From positions 2,148,539 through 2,212,538 of the forward strand of contig MU004233.1 of assembly GCA_010405405.1 (NCBI GenBank): a stretch of DNA of 64,000 nt. The letters run 5' to 3'. The notes below the pieces were generated by a model that worked only from the letters and a program-made list of their open reading frames with translations, made no database searches and had not been told where the DNA came from. Origin of the DNA: Microthyrium microscopicum (Eukaryota > Ascomycota > Dothideomycetes > Microthyriales > Microthyriaceae). Each line of letters starts with the position of its first letter. Position 1 is the first letter of the stretch. Positions 21,717 to 32,208 of this stretch are shown piece by piece. A program made the position numbers and the translations under genes.

Positions 21717-23082
21717 CGACAGCAAGCGAGTACCGCGGTCGAATGGAAGTATCTGCGAATAACGACAAACAGCTATACGGAGAACGTTTTATCTCATTTT
21801 TAACCTAGGCAGACGGATTGAACAATACGAAGCTGAGGTGTGCTGATGCTATGGATATACGGGTTGGTCGTTGACGGGGCAAGGATCCAAACTGACAAAG
21901 TCGTACAATTTAATATGAAAAACTTGCTTTATCATCTTCTCCGAACCTGATGAGGATAATAACCAGATACAAAGATTTGAACCATCCCCCGAAGCTAGGC
22001 TCTATTTCCTCTATTAGCTGAGCAATTGTGCAGTGTTGAGCCGTATATGGACCATACAACTCAAATGCTTCATTTTGGTAAAGTTTTAGTTATTACATCC
22101 ATTTCAAGAGGACAGCATATAATGATTTGTGGGGGCTGTTTATCTAACGACAAGTTTAGTCGCAATTCTAGACTTGAAGTTGTGGGCATATCAGCATTGT
22201 GGTGACCATAACAAACCCCTGATTAGCACGGAGTACTAGGACAGAAATGCAGGCAAATACCGATCAGAGCTTGCAATTATTGACATACAGGCATCTGTGG
22301 CCAAGATTCGTACCATGAAACGGTTCCATCCGTCGCCAGCATGGTCGGAAAGTTATAATATCAGACTAAATGTAGATCAGGGCTTCAGGGACGGGGCAGA
22401 ACCGCCCAGCAAATATACCCAGTCGCTAGGATGTCCAAAATGGATTTCCCCGAAGTTATAACTAGCAAAACACCCTAGTCGTTTGTGATATCGGTTGCTG
22501 CCACTCATACTTATGTATCTGTGGTATGTACGCCATAACATCGCTAAACCTGTCAATTTCGATATACAACCATGCGTATTGGATTGATAGCAGCTATCTT
22601 ATCTCTGCCCACGTCATCAGACAAATACTTCTCGAAATGCAAGGTATGCAAAGACTATAAGGTGTTTTATACGCGTGGAGTACACTACCGGTTTTGAAAA
22701 TCCCAGACTAGGTGTTCAAATCAATTGGGTGGCCGCCGACGATGTTGTTCAGGTCACTATACGGAATTATATCCAAGCGATTATCAACGTATGCTCAGCT
22801 TGGGCTTTCGCCAATGGATTACCAAGTATGAGACTTAATCTTATCCTTCTTAGATTAGAAGTCTTGAAATAGGATAGAATTAGAACTGCCAATTTAGTAC
22901 AGTTCCAGAAGTTTACTTAAACAAGGTACGATGAATTGAACGATCTTACAATAGCAGCATTTCGTCAGACGGCATCTTATTCCGGTACTACTTCAAAACC
23001 TCGAGACTTCCCGTTATAACTTCTACTCTTTAGATTATGACCCATTACATGTTGGGTGTGTAATTCTCCAATATAGCCCATC
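21717..23082. other. Intergenic, 1.4 kb, PKS promoter region
   Basis: No coding content above 65 codons. It contains the upstream region of the polyketide synthase. I could not identify a convincing TATA box or zinc-cluster (CGG-type palindrome) site by eye. Confidence 0.5.
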
Positions 23083-26000
23083 ATGCTTGTTCATATCTTC
23101 GGTGACCAGACTGCAAGACAACTTCCTTTCTTGCGGAAAGTCATCAGTAGGAAAGATAATGCTTTACTCAGTACTTTTCTTGAGCGATGCAATGTCGCCT
23201 TGAGAGAAGAGATAGATCGATTACCGCAAGTCGATCGCCCCAATATTCCCGACTTCCTCTCCATCAGTCACCTTGTGGAAGCATATTTCGACAAAGACTT
23301 GAGAGTTCCTCAGCTCGAGAGCTCCCTACTCACGATAACTCAACTCGGGCATTTCATCGGATACTACGGTGAAAATCCTTCGGAATGGAACGACGCTGTC
23401 AGCACTCGCGCCATCGGACTATGTACGGGTATTCTAGCAGCTTCAGCAGTCTCTTGCGCCAGGTCGCTATGCGAGCTTCTCCCTCTGGCTATCGAAGCCG
23501 TCCGAATATCTTTCCGGGCCGGCAACGCAGTTCAGGCTATGCGAAGTGCTTTGGCAGCAGACGATGGCAATGCTTCCTGGTCTACAATTGTCACAAACAC
23601 CAATGAAGACACCCTCCAGTCCTCATTGGCCAATTTCCATGAGAGTAACTCGGTTTCCTCACACATGCAAGCCTATATCAGCGCGGTCAGCATGATGGCA
23701 TTCACCGTCAGCGGCCCTCCTGGAACCGTGTCAAAGTTCCTTCAAAACAATGATGCTCTGAGGGATTCCAACCGAGTTCCGATTCCGGTTTATGGCCCTT
23801 ATCACGCGTCTCATTTGTATTCTACCGAAGATATCAATACAATCTTGGACACAGATACTAAGAGAAATTTGCAATCTTTTCGCCGCAACCCAAATGCACA
23901 AGTAGTCTCCTCGGCAACCGGACAATGTCATCAGTCAACTTCTGCTACCGAGCTGTTTCAGTTGGGACTTGAGGAGATGCTAAAGACGCCAGTACGATGG
24001 GATAGCATTCTTCAGGAAACTGTCTCCGAAATACCCACTGATTGCAGTATCCACGCTTTTGGCATCACAAATATTGCCAACAGTTTTGTTTCTGCTCTGA
24101 AGTCTGGAAATAGTTCATCCAAGATCAATCTGAAGGATCATACATCATGGGGAGCGCCTTCAAAAACATTTGGCCGAACGCAAAACGACAAGATTGCCAT
24201 TGTTGGTATGGCAGGCCGCTTCCCGACAGATCCAAACGCAGATTTGCTTCCCAGCTCGGCGGGCCCTGATGCTCTATGGGAGATACTGGAAAAGGGTATG
24301 GACGTTCATCGCGAAATCCCGCCTGATCGTTTCGACGCCAAAGCACATGTAGATCCCTCAGGAAAAGGCAAAAACAAAAGTCACTCTCCATACGGCTGTT
24401 TTATCGATGAGCCAGGACTTTTTGATCCACGTTTCTTTAATATGTCACCCCGGGAAGCTGCTCAGACAGATCCAATGGGTCGACTTGCTCTTGTGACGGC
24501 GTACGAAGCCTTGGAAATGTCAGGCTACGTGGCGAACCGAACGCCTTCCACAAAACTGAACCGAATTGGAACCTTCTATGGTCAAACATCTGACGATTGG
24601 CGGGAGATCAATGCTGCAGAGAATGTGGACACCTACTTCATCACTGGAGGCGTCAGAGCATTTGCCCCTGGCCGGATCAACTACTACTTTAAATTCTCTG
24701 GACCTTCTTATAGTGTCGACACTGCCTGTTCATCATCTCTCGCTGCTGTTCAACTAGCATGTACCTCATTGTGGGCTGGAGATTGCGACACGGCATGTGC
24801 CGGTGGACTTAATGTTTTAACGAATCCTGATATCTTTGCTGGATTATCAAAAGGCCAGTTTCTCTCGAAAACAGGCAGCTGCAAAACCTACGATAACGGT
24901 GCCGATGGCTATTGTCGAGGGGATGGATGCGCTACAGTGGTGCTCAAGCGGTACGAAGATGCAATTGCAGACAAGGACAACATCTTAGGCTGTATTCTCT
25001 CCGCTGCAACCAACCATTCTGCCGAAGCTGTCTCTATCACTCATCCGCATGCTGGAGCACAGGAATTCCTTTACAAACAGGTGCTAGCGACAGCAGGTGT
25101 TGACCCACATGAGGTTTCATACGTGGAGATGCACGGCACTGGAACGCAGGCAGGTGACGGCATTGAAATGACCTCAGTATCTAATACCTTCGCCCCAAGA
25201 GGTCGACAGCGAACCGAGCCTGTCTATTTGGGCGCTGTCAAAGCCAATATTGGTCATGGCGAGGCAGCTTCAGGTACCAACTCACTCATCAAAGTTTTAA
25301 TGATGATGCAAAAGAACATGATACCTGCAAACATCGGAATCAAAACAATTATCAATCAAACCTTTCCAAAAGACTTGGAGCAACGCAAAGTCATCATTCC
25401 AACCACCAATACGCCTTATCTCCGCCCCCGCGAGGGTAAGCAGCTTCGAAAACTGTTCCTTAACAACTTCAGTGCAGCAGGTGGCAACACAGCACTGCTG
25501 TTGGAAGATGGACCATTGAGAGAAACACCGAGAGTTGTTGATCCTCGAGGTACCCACATTATTACAGTCTCTGCCGGCGGTATAGCCGCATTGAAGAGAA
25601 ACATTGAACGCCTGGTGGAATGGTTAGATCAGAATCCAGAAACAACGCTTCCTAGCTTGTCATACACCACTACGGCCAGGAGACTGCAACACCACTACAG
25701 AATTGCAATCACAGTTGCGAATATGGCGGATGTTCGAAGTGCTCTCAAGGCTCAAATCAAAGATTCTTACAGCCCAATCTCTACCACCCTCACACCTCGA
25801 GTGGCATTCTGTTTTACTGGTCAAGGATCACAGTACGCAGGCTTGGGGCGCAAGTTCTATGATGAGCTGCCTTCTTTCAAAGTGGACATTGACAGACTCG
25901 CTAGTCTTGCCCAATTGCAAGGATTTCCTTCCTTTATACCAATTGTCAACGGCACCGCCATCGAAGCTCTTTCTCCTGTTGTCGTTCAATTAGGTATGGC

Positions 26001-29000
26001 ATGCATTCAAGTTGCTCTTAGCCGACTTTGGGCCTCTCTCGGTGTCAAACCATCAGCTGTAGTCGGTCACAGTTTGGGAGAATATGCAGCGCTTCATGTC
26101 GCAGGAGTTTTGTCTGCCAGCGATATGATATTCCTCGTTGGAAAGAGAGCTCAATTATTGGAGCGACACTGTACAAAGTTCAGTCACTCTATGCTGGCAG
26201 TCAAGGCTGACTTGAAGACCGTTACCAAACTCATTGGCGACAAAATGGCTGATATTGAACTTTCTTGTGTGAACAGCCCGGATGAGACTGTTCTTGGAGC
26301 CACCAACGATAACATCTCTTTCATACAGAACCTAATTAGCCTCAAGAGCCCAGGCATGAAGTGTTTCAAACTTAATGTCCCATATGCCTTTCACTCAAGT
26401 CAGGTTGTTCCTATTATGGAGTTGTTCAAGATCATTGCCGCTGGCGTGACCTACCAAAAACCACAAATTCCAGTGCTATCACCTCTCACGGGTGGCATTA
26501 TTCGAGATACCGGAGTGATTGGACCCGAGTATCTTGTCAGACATGCTCGAGAAACGGTCAACTTTTGGGGAGCGTTATCTCGGGGTATGGATCCTCGAGA
26601 AAAGCTTCTCGACGAGAAAACTGTCTGGGTCGAAATTGGCGCTCATCCCATATGCCTTGGAATGGTAAGAGCTTGCCTCGGAAACTTGCAAGTCAAGGCA
26701 GCTGCACCTTCTCTTCGCCGCAACGAAGACCCTTGGAGGACCCTGGCTGGTAGCCTCAGCTCCTTATATCTTGCAGGCGTACCGATCGACTTCAATGAGT
26801 ATCACAAATCATTCAATGAAGCACATGAGCTCCTATCTCTCCCGAAGATGTCCTTCGATGAGAAAAACTACTGGCTGGACTATCACAATAATTGGACATT
26901 GACCAAGGGCGAAGCACCTGCAATAGCAGCTCCGGTTATACACAAGGTGGAAGCAAAGTCAAAATTCTCTACTACCACATGCCAGCGCATCACCAGCGAA
27001 GATATCCAGAAGAATGTGGGAACTATCGTCATTCAAACTGATCTCACTGAGCCAAATCTCTGGTCAATTGTTACAGGACACAAAGTCAATGGTCAACCCC
27101 TCTGTCCATCCTCTCTATATGGCGATATGGCTATGACGGCAGCAGACTATCTCTACAAGAAGTTGCGACCAGATGCTAGCCCTATTGGATTGAACGTCTG
27201 CTCAATGGAAGTTCACAAACCTCTGATCATCGAGGTACCGGCTCCTGCTGACGGTCAACACCTCCAGCTAGAGGCTTCAGCAGACGTCGAGCATGGAATC
27301 GTCAACTTGACCTTCCGATATGTAAAGCCAGACGGGACTGTTATCAGAGAGCTTGTGCAAGGTCTAGTGAAGTACGAAGATATCAACGACTGGGCTGTCG
27401 AATGGGCGAGGGTTGGTTATATGGTCCAGACCCAAATCGACATTCTACAACAACAACTACACACTGGCGGCGCAAATAAGATTCTGCAACGTCTTGGCTA
27501 TAAGCTTTTCAAATCATTCGTTGATTATAGCGAGCTGTATCAAGGCATGAAAGAGATCACTCTTCATAACCATGAAATAGAAGCATCAGCCAAAGTTCGT
27601 CTTTATCCAGTTCAAAATGGGGAGAAGTATCACTGTCCGCCACACTGGATTGATTCTCTGGCACATCTATCTGGCTTCGTGCTAAATGGAACTGATCTTG
27701 CCATTGACATTGTAGATAACATCTGCATATCTCATGGGTGGACCTCGATTCGATTTGCTCGACCGTTTTCTTCGGACAAGGAGTATACGTCTTACGTGCG
27801 CATGCAACCTGCACATGGCAATGCATCCATTTTCGTAGGCGATATCTATGTCTTTGAGGAAGGTGAAGTAGTGGGTGTTGTGGGTGGTCTCAAGTTCCAA
27901 AGTATACCACGGAAGGCCTTCAACATCATGGTACCCAATCCTGCACTGAAGAAGGGATCAGCACCTCCACCTGCTATAACTATGGCCGCTCAAAAGACCA
28001 CGGAAATCAAAAAGATGTCTACATCAGCAAGCACATCCACCAACGCCGCCCCTAGCCTGAAGGTCTCAACCATGGTGACTGCCACTGAAGTTACACCTAC
28101 CGCAGAAACCACCACAACTACGGTTACTGTGGCTCAATCAGGGCCGTCAATGGTTTCACGAGTCATGAACATCATCGCAGAAGAGACAGAACTAGATATG
28201 TCAGAGCTGGTCGCTGAAGCCGCCTTCGAGAACTTGGGTGTTGACTCGCTCTTGTCTCTCACAATATCTGCAAGATTCAGAGAAGAGCTCGGCTTCGAGA
28301 TCAGTTCCACACTTTTCACTGATTATGCTACAATCGGTGAAATGCAAAAGTATTTCAGCCAATATGACAGTCCAGAGCCAGCACCTGCCGTAAACACGAG
28401 TGCAGGATCCACCCCAGAGATTGTTTCTTATGATTCAGACTCGGCGAGCGAGATGCAAGGCTCTGAGTATCCTACACCTCTGACAGCAATGACTGAGTTT
28501 TCATCTCCAGATGACCTTGGACTCGGTCCGCAATTTGCCTTTCCAGTCCCCGCTTCTCGTAGTGGTATCTCTGAAGGATTTATTGATCTTGGAAAATATT
28601 CCATGCAGAGCTCCACTGTTGGTGGCTTCTTATCCAAGAGAACAAGCATGAACAGTCTTTCAACAGTTGCTATCACAAACGCCACCTTGGAAAACAGTCG
28701 CAAGCCCAACAGACTCGGTGCTCCTCCTAAGTCAGTGCCCAGATCCCTTGCTCGACCAGCAGAGCAGAGACACGAATGGTCTGCTCCCGACATTACAGGT
28801 CTTCCGGCCGCGAATTCTGTCATGCTTCAGGGCAGTGGTAAGAATGCCACGAAGAAGTTGTTCTTGTTGCCTGATGGGAGTGGGAGCGCGACATCATATG
28901 TCTCGATCCCAAATATCTCCACCGATATGAAAGTCTATGGGCTGAACTGTCCATTCATGAAGAAGCCTGAAAACTTCACCTGCACAGTGGAACAGGTGTC

Positions 29001-29607
29001 CCACCTGTATCTCAACGAGATTCGAAGACGTCAACCTAGAGGACCCTACATGATTGGAGGCTGGTCTGCCGGTGGTGTATTTGCGTATGAAGTTGCCAGG
29101 CAAATCATCATGAGTGGAGGTGAAGTCGAAAAGCTGATTCTGCTGGACGCGCCTTGTCCTGTAGCTTTGGCTCCACTTCCTACACGACTTCATCGCTTCT
29201 TTGATCAGATTGGTCTCTTAGGCACTGGCAAAGCAGGAGGAACGCCAGGCTGGCTTCTACCACATTTCGCCGCTGCGGTCAAAGCACTTTCAGATTACGA
29301 CCCACCACCATTCCCAAGAGGATTAGCACCTCGAACAGCTGCTATTTGGTGTACAGATGGTGTATGCAAGAACCCAAGTGATCCTCGACCTCCTCCATCC
29401 GACACCGATGAGGAGGATCCAGCGCCAATGATTTGGCTGCTGAATAATCGCACCGACTTTACTGATAATGGCTGGTCTCAGCTCGTCGACAAAGACAACA
29501 TGGAATTCTACGTCATGAGTGGCAATCATTTCACGATGATGAAGCCTCCCAATTCCGAGAGTCTAGGACAACACATTCGTACCGCTTTAGGCTACTCAAG
29601 CTCTTGA
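23083..29607 (+). CDS. Non-reducing polyketide synthase, SAT-KS-AT-PT-ACP-TE
   Basis: Intronless, 2174 residues, full length from MLVHIFGDQTA, the typical SAT start. Domains: SAT with GLCTG and Cys114; KS with TACSSS Cys549, His684 (MHGTGT) and His725; AT with GHSLGEY Ser997; PT with His1333 (GHKVNG) and Asp1524 (HWIDSLAH); one ACP with GVDSLLSL Ser1722; a Ser/Thr-rich linker of about 160 residues; and a TE/Claisen-cyclase domain from about 1925 with GGWSAGG Ser1995 and His2149 (GNHFTMM). All catalytic residues are present, so it should be active, building an unreduced aromatic polyketide in the cytosol. The NNWTLTKGE junction before PT and the Claisen TE resemble wA/PksP/melanin synthases, which often carry two ACPs; only one is visible here. 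The product (THN, naphthopyrone or other) cannot be read from sequence. MCO genes lie on both sides. Confidence 0.95.
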   Translation: MLVHIFGDQTARQLPFLRKVISRKDNALLSTFLERCNVALREEIDRLPQVDRPNIPDFLSISHLVEAYFDKDLRVPQLESSLLTITQLGHFIGYYGENPSEWNDAVSTRAIGLCTGILAASAVSCARSLCELLPLAIEAVRISFRAGNAVQAMRSALAADDGNASWSTIVTNTNEDTLQSSLANFHESNSVSSHMQAYISAVSMMAFTVSGPPGTVSKFLQNNDALRDSNRVPIPVYGPYHASHLYSTEDINTILDTDTKRNLQSFRRNPNAQVVSSATGQCHQSTSATELFQLGLEEMLKTPVRWDSILQETVSEIPTDCSIHAFGITNIANSFVSALKSGNSSSKINLKDHTSWGAPSKTFGRTQNDKIAIVGMAGRFPTDPNADLLPSSAGPDALWEILEKGMDVHREIPPDRFDAKAHVDPSGKGKNKSHSPYGCFIDEPGLFDPRFFNMSPREAAQTDPMGRLALVTAYEALEMSGYVANRTPSTKLNRIGTFYGQTSDDWREINAAENVDTYFITGGVRAFAPGRINYYFKFSGPSYSVDTACSSSLAAVQLACTSLWAGDCDTACAGGLNVLTNPDIFAGLSKGQFLSKTGSCKTYDNGADGYCRGDGCATVVLKRYEDAIADKDNILGCILSAATNHSAEAVSITHPHAGAQEFLYKQVLATAGVDPHEVSYVEMHGTGTQAGDGIEMTSVSNTFAPRGRQRTEPVYLGAVKANIGHGEAASGTNSLIKVLMMMQKNMIPANIGIKTIINQTFPKDLEQRKVIIPTTNTPYLRPREGKQLRKLFLNNFSAAGGNTALLLEDGPLRETPRVVDPRGTHIITVSAGGIAALKRNIERLVEWLDQNPETTLPSLSYTTTARRLQHHYRIAITVANMADVRSALKAQIKDSYSPISTTLTPRVAFCFTGQGSQYAGLGRKFYDELPSFKVDIDRLASLAQLQGFPSFIPIVNGTAIEALSPVVVQLGMACIQVALSRLWASLGVKPSAVVGHSLGEYAALHVAGVLSASDMIFLVGKRAQLLERHCTKFSHSMLAVKADLKTVTKLIGDKMADIELSCVNSPDETVLGATNDNISFIQNLISLKSPGMKCFKLNVPYAFHSSQVVPIMELFKIIAAGVTYQKPQIPVLSPLTGGIIRDTGVIGPEYLVRHARETVNFWGALSRGMDPREKLLDEKTVWVEIGAHPICLGMVRACLGNLQVKAAAPSLRRNEDPWRTLAGSLSSLYLAGVPIDFNEYHKSFNEAHELLSLPKMSFDEKNYWLDYHNNWTLTKGEAPAIAAPVIHKVEAKSKFSTTTCQRITSEDIQKNVGTIVIQTDLTEPNLWSIVTGHKVNGQPLCPSSLYGDMAMTAADYLYKKLRPDASPIGLNVCSMEVHKPLIIEVPAPADGQHLQLEASADVEHGIVNLTFRYVKPDGTVIRELVQGLVKYEDINDWAVEWARVGYMVQTQIDILQQQLHTGGANKILQRLGYKLFKSFVDYSELYQGMKEITLHNHEIEASAKVRLYPVQNGEKYHCPPHWIDSLAHLSGFVLNGTDLAIDIVDNICISHGWTSIRFARPFSSDKEYTSYVRMQPAHGNASIFVGDIYVFEEGEVVGVVGGLKFQSIPRKAFNIMVPNPALKKGSAPPPAITMAAQKTTEIKKMSTSASTSTNAAPSLKVSTMVTATEVTPTAETTTTTVTVAQSGPSMVSRVMNIIAEETELDMSELVAEAAFENLGVDSLLSLTISARFREELGFEISSTLFTDYATIGEMQKYFSQYDSPEPAPAVNTSAGSTPEIVSYDSDSASEMQGSEYPTPLTAMTEFSSPDDLGLGPQFAFPVPASRSGISEGFIDLGKYSMQSSTVGGFLSKRTSMNSLSTVAITNATLENSRKPNRLGAPPKSVPRSLARPAEQRHEWSAPDITGLPAANSVMLQGSGKNATKKLFLLPDGSGSATSYVSIPNISTDMKVYGLNCPFMKKPENFTCTVEQVSHLYLNEIRRRQPRGPYMIGGWSAGGVFAYEVARQIIMSGGEVEKLILLDAPCPVALAPLPTRLHRFFDQIGLLGTGKAGGTPGWLLPHFAAAVKALSDYDPPPFPRGLAPRTAAIWCTDGVCKNPSDPRPPPSDTDEEDPAPMIWLLNNRTDFTDNGWSQLVDKDNMEFYVMSGNHFTMMKPPNSESLGQHIRTALGYSSS

Positions 29608-30340
29608 TCTTCTCAATGTCTGTCTCACATCTCTCTTTGCGTTGCTATGACTTATGGAGCCATATGGGGGGATATGACTAATTTTTCTGCATTGTATAAT
29701 ATTCCATTGTCTCATGTTCTTCCCTTCACTGTATCATTATTGTCATTTTGTACTGCAATCTTTAAATTTCAGCTCGAGCTTCCTCATACATGAAAACAAG
29801 CAGGGAAAAGCAAAAAACCTGTTGAGAAAGATAGAAACATTGTGCTGTACCTAAGGAATTATTTTGGTCCAAACTTCAATGCAAGTTGTATATTATCTGT
29901 TGAAATTAGTGCAAAGTTGTGTGATCCCTGGAAAATATGGGTGTTCATGAATGAAGATAATGACTCAGGGGCCCTGCCATCGACTGCGGTGTCTATCAGG
30001 CCTTTGGCATCCTATCAGCTTATTTTCTTGCCAAAGCGGACCTTAGTTACTGTAGGAAAAGTTCAAATACTGAAATCGTTTCACCAAGAGGGGTGGCAGT
30101 GGCCATCGCATCTTCTAGCAATGGGCTTCTGTCCACTAGTACATGGAAATGAGCACTTACGGTTGTATAGAAGGTGTACATGTACCACATTGGCCATGGA
30201 TTTCACTTTTGGCGCAGATATTGATCGAATAGCGCGTATACATAGTTCCGAAGGAAAGTGATATTGTATATTTTACCACTGTTTGCTAAGATCTGCTACA
30301 ATTAAATGATTCGTAAGGAGTTTAAGATTCGGACAAATCG
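29608..30340. other. Intergenic between convergent PKS and laccase
   Basis: 3' regions of two convergent genes. A plus-strand frame of about 139 codons (29842-30261) has no recognisable motif or supported start and is not called. Confidence 0.5.
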
Positions 30341-32208
30341 CTATAGTCCAGAGTCGCCTGCAGGTGGACTGATACCTGTAGTAGCCCATGTAGTACACCC
30401 ACTGTCCAGTGCTGATGTACTGCCGATTGATGATCTAATATCACCTGCTCTTTCAAGGAACTGTACACCGAAACCCTCACTGATGTGGAAGGCTACATGG
30501 CAATGGAATAGCCAAGCTCCTGGATTGTCTGCTTGGAAAGCTACCACGATCCAGCCTCCAGCAGGGAGCGTCACAGTGTCTCGAAAGATTGGATTGTTAT
30601 ACTTTAGCGTGGTGGCGGGGTTGAAAGTTCCCGTTCCAGAGCCTAATAGGAAGAATCTATGTCCATGAAGATGTATTGGATGGGGTAGTGGTGGACCGGC
30701 GATTACATTTTGAATTACCCAGTATGTCCACTGGTTTGAGTCAGTAACGATGGTTTGAATTTGAAGGATATGAACTCACCACATTGGCAGGACCAATTGC
30801 GTATAGATTTTCCGATGTGGGGAAACTTGTGGTCCCAGCAAGAGATTGCTGAAGTGTCGGATGAGACCAGTCAACTTTAATGGCTGAACCGTTGATAAGC
30901 CATTGCACAAAGATTTGGCCAGTGGAAGTGGTGGGTGAAAAAGACACAGCAAACTGCTTGGCCGTGCCGGCTGGGACAGTTTTCGTTACAACTGGTGCTG
31001 GGGCTGTTTCTTCTCCGCATCCAGATGGATTGCTTCCCGTGGAGGTGGGATTTGCAACAGGTGCTCCTGTATATCGGATGATTGCTCGAATGTTGGCAGC
31101 GTTGCTGTTAGGTCCATCGCATGTACCTCCACCTGTGCCAACTCGAAGCCAATAGTTTCCTACAGCTTGGCTAGCATTGAAAATGACGTCGTATCTTTGT
31201 CCTAATGAACAGTTAGTATTATGATCCATAAAGTGGTAGCTATGAGAAACAAATCACGTACCAACTGTAAGTACCAAAGAGTTGGTGGTATAAGGCGTGA
31301 TGGGAGTAAAGTCAGCCGCGACGACTGTGAATGGGTGACCGTCGGCAGAGACGTGGAAATACTGGTTGATCCCAGTATTGATGATACGCAAAAGATGAAG
31401 TTTGTTAGGAGTCACGTTGATAACACTATAAGCACCTCCAGAACTAGAGGTCATGGACCCGTTGACAAGAGCATTGTCTGCTGTAAGTGGCCCTGTTGAG
31501 TGTAACTCTCGAGCATTGAGAGTAAATATGGGTGTATGAAACCAATCTGTCAATGGTAAAGCCCCTGTATCGATATCCCAGTTCGATGTAGTTGGGCCAT
31601 TGATGATGATTGGTCCGGAGACACCATCTCCATACTGAACGGAGTAGTGGGAGTGATACCAGGATGTCCCGTACTCGGTCGCCTGGAATGTGTAAGTTCT
31701 ACTCTGTCCAGGGGCGATTGGGCATTCGGTGAGTCCTGGAGTACCATCTTGCTGATTTGTGTTGAGCTGTCGGAGTCCATGCCAATGAATTCCAGTTCCA
31801 TTAGTAGTAAGACTATTTGTGACTGTAACGGAAATTTTGTCACCCCAGTTCGCACGAATTGCTGGGCCTGGATATTGGCCATTGACGACCATCATCGGGC
31901 GTGAAAATCCATCAGGTGCCAGTGTCTTGCTTGAAATGACCCAATTGAGCTAGAAACAAAGTCAGCAACTTTCCGTAGGCTGCAGAGAATGCAATGGTAC
32001 TTACTGTAACTGTTTTCCCTGTGTTTGGCCAGGTAGTTTGGGTGTCCGTAGACGTACTCAGTCCTCCACTCCAACACTGTCTAGTAGTTGGAGTGTTGGT
32101 ACATGTCTGGCGTTCTTCGAGATTTTGAAGTTGTCGAGGAACACCAGCTTCGGAGAGAGAAGCTAGACCCAAGGCCAAAATGGCATAGAAACTTTGGAGC
32201 CCCAACAT
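30341..32208 (-). CDS. Asco-laccase, natively ending in DSGL
   Basis: Four exons, from the ATG: 32208-32005, 31949-31262, 31201-30780, 30730-30341, giving 567 residues. Signal peptide MLGLQSFYAILALGLASLSEA, then the ascomycete N-terminal region (CTNTPTTRQCWSGG). Copper motifs: HWHGLRQ, WYHSHYS, HPIHLHGH, HCHVAFHISEGF. The residue at the axial type-1 position is Phe525, whereas Leu is usual in ascomycete laccases. The protein stops exactly at DSGL, the sequence to which well-studied asco-laccases are trimmed by removing a C-terminal extension; here no extension is encoded, so the enzyme should not need that processing. It would oxidise phenols or naphthols outside the cell. It is convergent with the polyketide synthase and probably marks the right end of the cluster. 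Splice sites agree in phase with all motifs. Confidence 0.93.

Noticed and set aside
29842-30261. 139-codon plus-strand open frame between PKS and laccase
   Set aside because: No recognisable motif; lies in the shared 3' region of two convergent genes and its start is not a clear ATG context.
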